From assembly GCA_964247725.1 (NCBI GenBank), contig CAXTVM010000001.1, positions 186,001 through 250,000 on the forward strand: 64,000 nt of DNA, in the 5' to 3' direction. The first letter of the stretch is position 1; every line of letters starts with the position of its first letter. The notes beneath the pieces were generated by a model. It had not been told where the DNA came from. It made no database searches and saw only the letters and a list, made by a program, of their open reading frames with translations. The position numbers and the translations under genes are program-made. Below are positions 53,309 to 62,484 of this stretch, in pieces. Origin of the DNA: Lichenicola sp964247725 (lineage in GTDB: Bacteria; Pseudomonadota; Alphaproteobacteria; Acetobacterales; Acetobacteraceae).

Positions 53309-54555
53309 CAGCCGAGCAGCGCCCGCAGGTGCGCCGGCAGCGCCGCCAGCGCCACCTCGGCCTGGCCGCCGCCGCCGAGGTCCTTCAGCTGCGCCACGCC
53401 GCGCGCCACCTCCTCGTCGCCGAGAATGACCGCGAACCGCGCTCCGATGCGGTTGGCCCGCTCCATGCGCCGCCTGACGTTGCCGCGATACGCCATCTCC
53501 GCCCGCACACCGGCGTCCCGCAGCGCCTGCAGCACGCGAGTCGCGTCCGGCAGCACGGCCTCGCCGACCGGCACCACCGCGACCGGCTGCGGCGCCTCCG
53601 GCACCCGCTCCAGCAGCATCGACAGCCGCTCGATCCCGGCCGCCCAGCCGACCGCCGGCGTCGGCGGTCCGCCCATCTCCGCCACTAGCCCGTCATAGCG
53701 CCCGCCGGCCAGCACGGTGCCCTGCGCGCCCAGCCGGTCGGTCACGAACTCGAATGCGGTGTGGCTGTAGTAGTCGAGCCCGCGCACGATGCGCGGGTTC
53801 TCGCGGAACGCGATCCCGAACCGGTCCAGCGCCGAGCGCAGCGCGTCCCAGTGGCCGCGTGCCGCCGGGGTCAGGCTGGGCTCGATGGTGGGCGCATCCG
53901 CGACCAGCGCCTGGTCCTGCGGCGACTTGCTGTCCAAGATTCGCAGCGGGTTGCGCTCCAGCCGCGCCTGGCTCTCCTCGGAGAGCCGACCGCGCAGCTC
54001 GGAAAAATGGCCGACCAGCGCCGTGCGCCAGGCCTGCCGGCTCTCCGCGTCGCCCAGCGTGTTCAGCTCCAGCACCGCCTGCGCCTCGATGCCGAGCCCG
54101 CGCAGGATGTCGCGTCCCAGCGCGATCACCTCGGCGTCGGCCAGCGGCTCGGCGGGCCCGATCAGCTCGACGCCGATCTGGTGGAACTGCCGGTAGCGGC
54201 CCTTCTGCGGCCGCTCGTAGCGGAACATCGGCCCGGCATAGAACACCTTCTGCGGCAGCGACTGCGTGAGCCCGTTGCTGACCAGCGCCCGGCACACGCC
54301 GGCGGTGCCCTCCGGCCGCAGGGTGATCGGCTCGCCGCCGCGATCGGCGAAGCTATACATCTCCTTCGACACCACGTCCGAGGTCTCGCCCAACGTACGC
54401 GCGAAAACCCGCGTGTCCTCGAAGATCGGCGTGGACCACTCGTCGTGGCCGTACAACTCGGCGACGCGCCGCGCCGTTTCGACCACGTAGGAGTGCCGGC
54501 GCTGATCCTCGCCGAAGAGGTCGCGGGTGCCGCGGACCGGTTGCAGCGCGTCCAC
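53308..54555 (-). CDS. hisS: Histidyl-tRNA synthetase
   Basis: 415 aa from GTG 54555, which shares its G with the ispG TAG. The start is supported by the conserved QPVRGTRDLFGED opening. Motif 2 reads MFRYERPQKGRYRQFHQIGV, and the histidine A-type motif is GLDYYSHTAFEF. A C-terminal anticodon-binding domain follows (QPVAVVPVGEAVL). Charges tRNA-His in the cytoplasm. Confidence 0.96.
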   Translation of the reverse strand: MDALQPVRGTRDLFGEDQRRHSYVVETARRVAELYGHDEWSTPIFEDTRVFARTLGETSDVVSKEMYSFADRGGEPITLRPEGTAGVCRALVSNGLTQSLPQKVFYAGPMFRYERPQKGRYRQFHQIGVELIGPAEPLADAEVIALGRDILRGLGIEAQAVLELNTLGDAESRQAWRTALVGHFSELRGRLSEESQARLERNPLRILDSKSPQDQALVADAPTIEPSLTPAARGHWDALRSALDRFGIAFRENPRIVRGLDYYSHTAFEFVTDRLGAQGTVLAGGRYDGLVAEMGGPPTPAVGWAAGIERLSMLLERVPEAPQPVAVVPVGEAVLPDATRVLQALRDAGVRAEMAYRGNVRRRMERANRIGARFAVILGDEEVARGVAQLKDLGGGGQAEVALAALPAHLRALLG

Positions 54556-55718
54556 TATTCCGCGGCGGCGCTGGCCGCGACCCGCGACGCGTCCGCCGCC
54601 TCGCGGGCCCGGTCGGCATCGATACCGGCCTGGATCGACGCCGCCTTCTCGGTCACCAGCTCGACCACGTGCTCGATCATCCGGTCGGCCGGCATGGTGT
54701 GGTCCTGGCGCCCGGCTGCATACACCATGTGCCGGCCCGAGCCGCCGCCGGTGACGCCGATGTCGGTCATCAGCGCCTCGCCCGGCCCGTTCACCACGCA
54801 GCCGATGATCGACAGCGTGAGCGGCGTCTCGATGTGCGCCAGCCGCTCCTCCAGCGCCGCCACGGTGCGGATCACGTCGAAGCCCTGCCGCGCGCAGGAC
54901 GGACAGGAGATAATCTTCACGCCGCGGTGGCGGATGCCGAGCGACTTCAGCAGGTCCCAGCCGACATGGACCTCCTCGGCCGGCTCCGCCGACAGCGAGA
55001 CCCGAAGCGTGTCGCCGATCCCCGCCCACAGCAGGTTGCCGAGCCCGATCGCGCTCTTGACGGTGCCGGCGCGCTTGCCGCCCGCCTCGGTGATGCCGAC
55101 GTGCAGCGGATGGTCGCAGACCTCGGCCAGCTGGGTGTAGGCGGCGACCGCCAGGAACACGTCGGACGCCTTCACGCTGATCTTGAACTCGTGGAAGTCG
55201 AGGTCCTGCAGGATCCTCGCGTGCTCAAGCGCGCTCTCGACCAGCGCGTCGGGGTTCGGCTCGCCGTACTTCTCCAGCAGGTGCCGCTCCAGCGAGCCGG
55301 CGTTGACGCCGATGCGGATCGAGCAGCCGTGCTCGCGCGCCGCGCTCACCACTTCCCGCACCCGTTCCGGCGAGCCGATGTTGCCCGGGTTGATGCGCAG
55401 GCAGGCGGCGCCGGCCCGCGCCGCCTCGATCGCCCGCTTATAGTGGAAGTGGATGTCGGCCACGATCGGCACGTTCACCTCGCGCACGATCTCGGCCAGC
55501 GCCGCGGTGCTCTCCTCGTCCGGGCACGACACCCGCACGATGTCGACACCGGCGATCTCGGACAGCCTGATCTGCGCGATCGTGGCGGCGGCGTCGCTGG
55601 TGAGCGTGTTGGTCATGGTCTGCACGGTGACCGGCGCATCGCCGCCGACCGGCACCCGCCCGACATGGATCTGGCGCGACCGGCGACGTTCGATCTGCTG
55701 GTATGGGCGGTAGCTCAT
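54555..55718 (-). CDS. ispG: 4-hydroxy-3-methylbut-2-en-1-yl diphosphate synthase (GcpE)
   Basis: 387 aa from ATG 55718, with AGGGAAA just upstream. It is the [4Fe-4S] enzyme of the MEP isoprenoid pathway, supplying precursors for ubiquinone, hopanoids and the carotenoids encoded at 37-43 kb. QIHVGRVPVGGDAPVTVQTM, VADIHFHYKRA and RINPGNIG are conserved, and cluster cysteines lie in CPSCARQGFD and GCVVNGPGE. The upstream 154 bp (55719-55872) separate it from the membrane protein gene on the same strand. Confidence 0.96.
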   Translation of the reverse strand: MSYRPYQQIERRRSRQIHVGRVPVGGDAPVTVQTMTNTLTSDAAATIAQIRLSEIAGVDIVRVSCPDEESTAALAEIVREVNVPIVADIHFHYKRAIEAARAGAACLRINPGNIGSPERVREVVSAAREHGCSIRIGVNAGSLERHLLEKYGEPNPDALVESALEHARILQDLDFHEFKISVKASDVFLAVAAYTQLAEVCDHPLHVGITEAGGKRAGTVKSAIGLGNLLWAGIGDTLRVSLSAEPAEEVHVGWDLLKSLGIRHRGVKIISCPSCARQGFDVIRTVAALEERLAHIETPLTLSIIGCVVNGPGEALMTDIGVTGGGSGRHMVYAAGRQDHTMPADRMIEHVVELVTEKAASIQAGIDADRAREAADASRVAASAAAE

Positions 55719-55872
55719 GACGGTTTCCCTCGTGCGCCTGCGGCTGTCGGGCCGGATCCATCTGGGCGGACGCGACCATCCTGCCATCAACCGGCCTGCA
55801 ACCGGTCGGGCGCATGCTCGCTTCCTGCCAGGAACACAGTGCGTTGAACAGTCCGGTGCTCGCTCGACACCA

Positions 55873-58119
55873 TCACGGCATCGGCGGGCTGGTCTCCCCC
55901 TGCAACGACCACGGCAGCAGCCGCATCGCCCGCACCCTGAAGCCCAGCAGCCTGCGGTCGTTGTCCCCGGCGATGGTGTCGATCGGCCTGCGCGCGTTGA
56001 GGGCCGACAGGGTCAGGCGGACCTCGCCATCGGCCGGGATCAGCGAGCCCGGCACATTGACGCGCAGCGCCACTTCCCGGGTGGTGGACACCCGCCACTG
56101 CATGAGCCGATGCCCGTTGGCGGCCACGTCGACGGCGAGGATGTCGGAGCCGCGCGGTAGGAAGCCGGCCCCCTCGACCTCGATGACCACGCCCTCATCG
56201 GGCGCACGCGGCGTCGGCACACGGAACTGCAGGCTGGAATGGTAGCCGAGCGTCCAGCGCCCATCCCACTGGTCGGTCCAGCCACCCGGGATCAGGTATG
56301 GAACCTCCATCTTCGAGTCGAAATCGATCTGGTGCCCGATCGAGACGGGGGGGCCCGGCAGCGGTGACTCGATGGCACATACGGCCGGACGCAGGATCCG
56401 CGGTGCCCAGCATGGCAGCCCGAACACCATGTCCTCCCGCAGGAGCATCGGCGGCACCGTCGGATCCAGCCGGACGCCGCGATCGAAGCGGAGTACGCCA
56501 TCGTCCCGCGGCAGCACCCGCAGGGGCAGGATCATCATGCCTCCGGGGATCGGGAAGGCCCTGAAGCCGTAGAAGTGCTCGATGGCCTGTCCGCCCTCGC
56601 GCAGGCCGTGGTCGCCGAAGTAGATGCGGCCGCCGGGATCGAGTGCCGAGATCAGCAGAACGTCGCGGATGTCGGACAGGCCGCCCGGGATCAGCACTTG
56701 GTTCTCCGCCACGTCGATCCGCGGTGCCGGCGCCGGATGCGGCCACGTCACGAGTTGCGGCCGCCAGCACAGCGACAGGACGGTGAGCACGACCGCAGCC
56801 GCGATCGGCGCCAGCGATCGCGCGCCGGCGCGCCGGCCGCGGCACCACATGACCTGGACGCCGGCCACACAGCATCTCAGCAGGAAGACGCCGTACAGGC
56901 CGAGCAGCGGCAGCGTCCAGACGAAGTAGTGGAAGTTGTGGTAACCCCACAGCCCCATGGGATGCAGGTCCCGATACGACAGGTAAAGGCACCAGTACGG
57001 CACGATCCCACCGAGGACCATCAGATGCACCAGCCTGCGCCGGCCGACGTAATCGGTGCGCAGGCGACGCAGCACCACGACGATCAGGCCCGCGAGGCAG
57101 GGCACCAACCACCAGAACACCTCGACCAGCCCCTTCTCATTCGGAAACAGCGGCCGCGGACCCACCACCAGCGTCACCCAGTGCAGCGGCAGCAGGCGCC
57201 AGTCGAAGCCGGTGCGGCCGGACAGCACCATGTAGGGGCTGGGGCGCCACCCGAAGATCGGCACGTAGAGCGCCAGGACCGTCGCAAGCCCGGTTCCGAG
57301 GCCGAGCGCGGCCGCCGCGGCGATGCGGGCGACTCCCGGCCGGTATGACCGATCGACGATCACGGCGACGCCGGCGAGGCAGCCTGCCGGCACGAGGACC
57401 AGCAGGTCGGTCGGACGCAGCGCCGGCAGCAACCCGATCGCGACGCCCAGCACGGCCGCCCAAGCTGAACGATGCCGCGCCCCGAGGCCGATCCTGGCCG
57501 CCGACAGCAGCCCCCCCAGCAGAAGCGGCGTGGTCAGGCTGGTGTTCCAAGGAATGACCCAGTTCTGCACGATCGCCGGCTCGCCCAGCGTGATCGCCAG
57601 GAACACCGTCGCCGCGATCAGGCGGCCGATTCCAAGCGTGCCAGCAAGCGGCACGAACAGCAGGAACGAGGCGAGCAGCCCGAGCAGATCGGGCAGCAGA
57701 AACGGCTGGTCCGGCGTCACCGCCATCCCCAGTGCGCCGGCCAGCGGGTAGAGGGGCTGATACCACTGGTTGGCGGCGTCGGCGGCATGCGCGTGCCAGC
57801 CCAGCATCGCCTGCAGGGTCTTGCCCTGGTCGTACCAGGCCCACCAGCCATCGCCCGTCGCCAGGCTCCGCGGCCGGGTTGGCAGCTGCCGATTAGCGTT
57901 CAGGTAGCCCAGCACCAGCAGCAGCAGGCCGATCGGCACGGCCAGGAGCCGCGACAGGTGGAGCCACCGCTGGAGCCTGGGTCGGAGATCCCGCCGCAGC
58001 GCCAGCAGCAGCAGCAGGGCCGCATCCGCAACCCCGGGAAGCTCCCGGCGGTTCGACCAACGGTCGGCCAGGGTCCTCGCCACCGCCATGCGGCGGTCGA
58101 GGGTCGTCGGATCGGTCAT
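55873..58119 (-). CDS. Large polytopic membrane protein, possible GT-C glycosyltransferase
   Basis: 748 aa. About ten hydrophobic spans fill residues 55-455. After the first span there is an acidic loop (LATGDGWWAWYDQGKTLQAM), the position where GT-C enzymes carry their catalytic Asp/Glu. The last 280 residues are soluble and beta-rich (VVIEVEGAGFLPRGSDILAV, WRVSTTREVALRVNV), probably periplasmic. GT-C enzymes use polyprenyl-phosphate sugars to modify LPS or other glycans. I do not recognise a named family; the GT-C idea rests on topology and on the neighbouring O-antigen-type genes. Confidence 0.65.
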   Translation of the reverse strand: MTDPTTLDRRMAVARTLADRWSNRRELPGVADAALLLLLALRRDLRPRLQRWLHLSRLLAVPIGLLLLVLGYLNANRQLPTRPRSLATGDGWWAWYDQGKTLQAMLGWHAHAADAANQWYQPLYPLAGALGMAVTPDQPFLLPDLLGLLASFLLFVPLAGTLGIGRLIAATVFLAITLGEPAIVQNWVIPWNTSLTTPLLLGGLLSAARIGLGARHRSAWAAVLGVAIGLLPALRPTDLLVLVPAGCLAGVAVIVDRSYRPGVARIAAAAALGLGTGLATVLALYVPIFGWRPSPYMVLSGRTGFDWRLLPLHWVTLVVGPRPLFPNEKGLVEVFWWLVPCLAGLIVVVLRRLRTDYVGRRRLVHLMVLGGIVPYWCLYLSYRDLHPMGLWGYHNFHYFVWTLPLLGLYGVFLLRCCVAGVQVMWCRGRRAGARSLAPIAAAVVLTVLSLCWRPQLVTWPHPAPAPRIDVAENQVLIPGGLSDIRDVLLISALDPGGRIYFGDHGLREGGQAIEHFYGFRAFPIPGGMMILPLRVLPRDDGVLRFDRGVRLDPTVPPMLLREDMVFGLPCWAPRILRPAVCAIESPLPGPPVSIGHQIDFDSKMEVPYLIPGGWTDQWDGRWTLGYHSSLQFRVPTPRAPDEGVVIEVEGAGFLPRGSDILAVDVAANGHRLMQWRVSTTREVALRVNVPGSLIPADGEVRLTLSALNARRPIDTIAGDNDRRLLGFRVRAMRLLPWSLQGETSPPMP

Positions 58120-58144
58120 GATGCGCGAGACCTGCGGCAGGGCT

Positions 58145-59737
58145 TCAACCGGGATTCGGCCGGCCGGCAGCCACGTCGTGCAGCATGCGGTCCCACTGCG
58201 CTTCCAGCACCGGCTGCCGATACGGCATCGCGTGCCTCAGAGACTTCTCTCGCAAGTCGCCCAGCATTCCCTGATCGCGCGGCTGCGCGACGACCTCGCT
58301 GAGCAGCCGGGCCAGCCCATCCTCGTCATAGGGATCGAAGTATTGCGCGGCGTGGCTACAGACCCAGCGGTGCACGGGGATGTCGGAGGCGAGCACCGGC
58401 GCGCCGCACGCCATCGCCTCGACCGTCGCCAGGTCGAAGCCCTCGGCGCGGCTGGGGCAGATCACGGCATGCGCCGCGGTATAGAGCGCCCGCATGTCCA
58501 CGCTGGATACGTCGACCAGGTGGTGGACGACGCCCTCGGCGACGAGCTGCTTGAGCAGCCGCACCTCATCCTCGCTGCGCCAGCCCGGGTTGGCGACAAC
58601 CACCAGCCGGAAGCGGGCGCCGCCCCGCCGCGCCGCCGCGGCTGCACGCATCAGCAGCCCGTAATTCTTGCGTGGCTCCAGCGTTGACACCGCCATGACG
58701 AACGGCTCGTCCGGCAGCGGTCGCGCGTTGGCCTGCTCGGCCGCCGGAAGGCTGGCCTCGCCCACGTGATCGTCCGAGACCGTGCGCAGCCGGTCCGCGG
58801 CCGCCGCGCGCCCCCGCGCGATGATCGACCTGATCTCGTGGTCCGGCCGTACGTCCGGCCTGAAGATCGGCGAGGACATGGTAGGGATCGTGAAGGTCCG
58901 GTTCTCGGCCGATGGGAAGATCCGCAGCAGGTCGTCGCGGACCGGCTCCGACGTGCAGACGAACCAGGCGCCGTCCGCGACATTGGCGCCCAGCATGCGG
59001 TAGTGGCTCCGTGCATGCTCAATCGCATGGCTGATGGTATGCGGCCACAGCATCGGGATCGCGTCGTGGTAGCGCACCACCAGCCTGCCGCCGCGCAACT
59101 CGTATGGGCAGGGCGTATGGGCGATGTGGATGTCCCATCCGCCGTTAGCCATGTCGAGCTTAGCCCGGCGACCGGGATGCCTGCTATCGGCCAGCCGCGC
59201 CGCCTCGTGCCACGCCATCTGCGGGATCGGGTAGCGTGCCTGGCGGAGCAGGAACCGGTCCTGCGCCGGCATACCGAGCCGGAACAGCCGCATCCAGAGC
59301 CAGTCCTCGAACAGTTCCGGATCGAGCAGGGTATCGAGTGTCTCGACCATCCCCCACCGCTCGATCGCCTCCAGGCGATCCATCACCGGCCGCGGCAGCA
59401 GCCTGCGGGCGATGCGGCGGCCCCTCGGTATGGTCCGCTCGCCGGAGTCGAGCGCGATCAGTTGCTGGCTCTGCACGAACGTCGCCATACCCTCGTCGGC
59501 ACGCGCCGACCGCCGCCGCGGAGTCTGCATCGACGACGATCCGTTGAGTAGGCCACCGGCCTGGAAGCCAGAGGAGCGGGCAAGCGCCGCGAATAGCAGC
59601 CTGGTCTCCTGCGGGATGCCGGCATAGCCGTCGAAGCACGGCCTGAGCTCCATCAGAACCCGAAGCGGGTCATCCTTGCCGCCGCCGCTCTGCAGGGGCA
59701 TCGCCCGACGGACGGCATTGGTGGCCAGTTGGTTCAT
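58145..59737 (-). CDS. GT4-type glycosyltransferase
   Basis: 530 aa. LRVLMELRPCFDGYAGIPQE begins a GT-B fold; VVRYHDAIPMLWPHTI, FVMAVSTLEPRKNYGLLMRA and the donor site CPSRAEGFDLATVEAMACGA with an EX7E-type arrangement are typical of mannosyl- or rhamnosyltransferases of O-antigen clusters. A long insert (about residues 65-190) is not found in short GT4 enzymes. It lies 25 bp upstream of the membrane protein gene and is probably co-transcribed with it. The 214 bp to the divergent methyltransferase gene (59738-59951) are the likely promoter region. Confidence 0.87.
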   Translation of the reverse strand: MNQLATNAVRRAMPLQSGGGKDDPLRVLMELRPCFDGYAGIPQETRLLFAALARSSGFQAGGLLNGSSSMQTPRRRSARADEGMATFVQSQQLIALDSGERTIPRGRRIARRLLPRPVMDRLEAIERWGMVETLDTLLDPELFEDWLWMRLFRLGMPAQDRFLLRQARYPIPQMAWHEAARLADSRHPGRRAKLDMANGGWDIHIAHTPCPYELRGGRLVVRYHDAIPMLWPHTISHAIEHARSHYRMLGANVADGAWFVCTSEPVRDDLLRIFPSAENRTFTIPTMSSPIFRPDVRPDHEIRSIIARGRAAAADRLRTVSDDHVGEASLPAAEQANARPLPDEPFVMAVSTLEPRKNYGLLMRAAAAARRGGARFRLVVVANPGWRSEDEVRLLKQLVAEGVVHHLVDVSSVDMRALYTAAHAVICPSRAEGFDLATVEAMACGAPVLASDIPVHRWVCSHAAQYFDPYDEDGLARLLSEVVAQPRDQGMLGDLREKSLRHAMPYRQPVLEAQWDRMLHDVAAGRPNPG

Positions 59738-59951
59738 CGTACTCTAGGTTTGAGCATGGCTTAGCGCCATATCTACGCGCTGCTCCATCGGCGCGCCACC
59801 CTGCCGGACATCCTTCCCGGCCATCCCCGGGAGCCCTGGGCATCGGGTGGCGACGGCTGGTGCCTCCCGGGGGCACCCGGTATAACGCCAAAACTCCTGT
59901 TAGGGGGCTGACGATGCTCGAAACCTGGCAGCTTTGAAGGAGCGGAACTCC

Positions 59952-61337
59952 ATGCTGCGCCGGCTGATCGGGCTATCACAGCCGCCATCAGAGCCCGTCG
60001 AACCGAATCGTGTCTCGAACGATCAGGACGAGCTCGCGGCGTGGCAGGCCGACATGGGCGTGCGGCACGCTGACCTCGAGCTGCGGCATGGCGAGACCGC
60101 CTCCCGCACCGATCGCATGGAGAGGCGGGCCGATACCATCGAGGACACGCTTCGCGCCGTCGATCAGCGCTTCGAGGCGCTAGAACGGCGCAACCAGCGG
60201 CTGGACGAGGTCAATGGGGACGCCCGGCGCGCGACCGAGGCTCGGCTTGCGGAACTCGACGGCTACCGCATGGCGAGGGCGGCGCAGATGAAGGCCCAGC
60301 AGCGCCTTACCGAACGGTACATGCACTCGCTGGTCTCGATGGTCGAGCGCGTCGACACGCTGCAGTCCGGTATCGACGAGCTGCAGTCGGCGCTGGGCCG
60401 GCAGGCGGAGCGTGCCGACCAGGAGGCGGCCCGTCTCGACGAACGCCTCCTGGCGCTGGAGCTGCTCGACATCCGGCAGCAGCGGCAGCGCCTGGACGAG
60501 CTCCTGCAGCAGCAGGCTGAGTTCGGAGAACGGCTGGCGGCGTTCGGCCGGCAGATCGACACGCTCGCCCGCAGCGGCGCCACCCGGGGCCGGCTGCTGG
60601 CCCGGCTGAGCGAGGTGATGGACGAGCGGGGCAGTCCGGACGCGGTGCCTGCGGCAGTTCCTTCGATGCCGATCGCGGCGCTCGACGCGCTCTACCTGGA
60701 GTTCGAGGACCACGCCCGCGGCTCCCGCGAGGAGATCAAGACCCGCCAGGCGGCGCACCTGCCGCTCTTGGCGGAGATCAACGCCGGCACTCCAGACCGG
60801 CCGGTACTGGACATCGGTGCCGGCCGCGGCGAGTGGCTCGAGTTGCTTGGCGAGCGCGGCCTGTCCGCGCGGGGTATCGACCTCAACGCCATGATGGTCT
60901 CGCTCTGTCGCGAGCTCGGGCTGCCGTGCGAGGAGGGCGACGCGCTGGCGGCGCTGCGGGCCCTGCCCGACGGCACGCTCGGCCTGATCAGCGGCTTCCA
61001 CATCATCGAGCACCTGCCGTTCGAGACCTTCGTCGCGATTCTAGACGAGGCCCACCGCGTGCTGGCTTCGGGCGGGGCAATCCTGCTGGAGACGCCCGAT
61101 CCGGAGAATGTGCTGGTCGGCAGCCACACCTTCTACATGGACCCAACCCATCGGAATCCGATGCCAAGCGAGCTGGTCCGGATCATCGTCGAGGCCCGCG
61201 GCTACGAGACGGTCGAGATCAAGCGGCTGCACCCCTCCGGCGTCAGCTTCGGCGGCGAGGACCGCGCGCTGACGGAGCGATTGGATGCGCTGTTCTACGG
61301 CCCGCGGGATTATGCCGTAATCGGTCGGAAGCCCTAG
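59952..61337 (+). CDS. SAM-dependent methyltransferase with long N-terminal coiled coil
   Basis: 461 aa from ATG 59952, with AAGGAG 9 bases ahead. Residues 25-225 are nearly all heptad-type Glu/Arg/Leu/Gln helix (RAVDQRFEALERRNQRLDEV, LDERLLALELLDIRQQRQRL). The C-terminal domain is a class I methyltransferase: PVLDIGAGRGEWLELLGERG, LISGFHIIEHLPFETFVAIL and SGGAILLETPDPENVLVGSH. The layout suggests a chain-length ruler joined to an O-antigen end-capping methylase, as known for WbdD-type proteins; this is inference. The TAG lies inside a 15-bp inverted repeat. Confidence 0.87.
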   Translation: MLRRLIGLSQPPSEPVEPNRVSNDQDELAAWQADMGVRHADLELRHGETASRTDRMERRADTIEDTLRAVDQRFEALERRNQRLDEVNGDARRATEARLAELDGYRMARAAQMKAQQRLTERYMHSLVSMVERVDTLQSGIDELQSALGRQAERADQEAARLDERLLALELLDIRQQRQRLDELLQQQAEFGERLAAFGRQIDTLARSGATRGRLLARLSEVMDERGSPDAVPAAVPSMPIAALDALYLEFEDHARGSREEIKTRQAAHLPLLAEINAGTPDRPVLDIGAGRGEWLELLGERGLSARGIDLNAMMVSLCRELGLPCEEGDALAALRALPDGTLGLISGFHIIEHLPFETFVAILDEAHRVLASGGAILLETPDPENVLVGSHTFYMDPTHRNPMPSELVRIIVEARGYETVEIKRLHPSGVSFGGEDRALTERLDALFYGPRDYAVIGRKP

Positions 61338-61441
61338 AGCATGATCCGATCGCTTAAGGCTCACGGATCATGCTCTAGCTTGTTGTTTTGCGAGCGTCTT
61401 TATCCGGCCGAACGAGTCCGTTCGGTCGGATGATGCTCTAG
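61334..61441. repeat. Compound palindromic element filling the gap between two genes
   Basis: CTAGAGCATGATCCG (61334-61348) and CGGATCATGCTCTAG (61364-61378) are perfect 15-bp inverted repeats around a 15-nt loop. A second hairpin, CCGGCCGAACG / CGTTCGGTCGG, spans 61404-61429, and a third partial arm GGATGATGCTCTAG ends at 61441. AGAGCATGATCCG-type palindromes are familiar intergenic repeats in Rhizobiales. The unrelated GC-rich 3' element is absent here. Confidence 0.85.
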
Positions 61442-61443
61442 CG

Positions 61444-62484
61444 GTGCGGATCGCCATCACCACGGTCCAGGTGCCGTTCATCCGCGGCGGCGCCGAGCTG
61501 CTGGCGGAGGAGCTAGCCCGGGCCCTGCGCGAAGCCGGCCATCAGGCTGAGATCGTCAGCATACCGTTCAAATGGTATCCGGCGCATTGTCTCGTGGACG
61601 CCATGGCCACCTGGCGCCTGACGGACCTCACCAGCAGCAACGGCCAGAACATCGACCACGTCATCGCCCTGAAGTTTCCAGCCTACCTTGCAAACCATCC
61701 AAGGCAGACGGTCTGGCTGCTGCACCAGCATCGCGAGGCGTTCGACCTGTGGGACAGCCAGTTCAACTCGCTCCGGCCCGATCCGCAGGGCGCCGAGGTG
61801 CGCGAGCTCATCGCCTGCGCCGACCGGCACTACATCCAGCGCGCGCGCGCCTGCTACACGATCTCGAGGAACGTCAGCCGCCGGCTGCAGGAAAGCTGTG
61901 GCATATCCTCACGGCCGCTCTACCATCCGCCGCCCGGCGCGTCCGGCATGCGCCGTGGCGAGTGCGGTGACTACCTGCTGATGCCGAGCCGGATCAACCA
62001 GACGAAGCGGCAGTCGCTGGTGCTGGCCGCCCTGCGCCTCACCCATAGCGACGTTCGCGTCGTGTTCATGGGCGAGAGTGACCAAGCCGAGTACGGCGCA
62101 CGGCTCCGCGCCGAGGCCGCCCCGTTGGGGAACCGCGCGCGATGGCTCGGCCGTGTCTCGGCAGCGGACCGGATCCAGCTTTATGCCGATGCGCGGGCGG
62201 TGATCTTCCCGCCCGTGGACGAGGATTACGGCTACGTCACCCTGGAGGCCATGCTGGCGGCGAAGCCGGTGCTGACCTGCACCGACTCCGGCGGAGTGTT
62301 GGAATTCGTCGTGGATGGCGACAACGGTCTCATCTGCGAGCCCGAGGCGGAGGTCCTGGCCGCGGCGCTCGACCGGTTATGGAAGCGGCCGGACCAAGCC
62401 AGGCAAATGGGCGAGCGTGGTGCCGAACGCTACGTCGAGCTGGACATCGGCTGGGACAACGTGTTGCCGCACCTGCTCGCATGA
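61444..62484 (+). CDS. GT4-type glycosyltransferase
   Basis: 346 aa from GTG 61444, 2 bp after the palindromic element and without a clear ribosome binding site. VRIAITTVQVPFIRGGAELL (GT4 N-terminus with the Gly-Gly-Ala-Glu loop), LLHQHREAFDLWDSQFNSL, LLMPSRINQTKRQSLVLAAL and PPVDEDYGYVTLEAMLAAKP (EX7E-type donor site) are clear. It probably acts in O-antigen assembly. Its TGA overlaps the next ATG as ATGA. Confidence 0.88.
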   Translation: MRIAITTVQVPFIRGGAELLAEELARALREAGHQAEIVSIPFKWYPAHCLVDAMATWRLTDLTSSNGQNIDHVIALKFPAYLANHPRQTVWLLHQHREAFDLWDSQFNSLRPDPQGAEVRELIACADRHYIQRARACYTISRNVSRRLQESCGISSRPLYHPPPGASGMRRGECGDYLLMPSRINQTKRQSLVLAALRLTHSDVRVVFMGESDQAEYGARLRAEAAPLGNRARWLGRVSAADRIQLYADARAVIFPPVDEDYGYVTLEAMLAAKPVLTCTDSGGVLEFVVDGDNGLICEPEAEVLAAALDRLWKRPDQARQMGERGAERYVELDIGWDNVLPHLLA

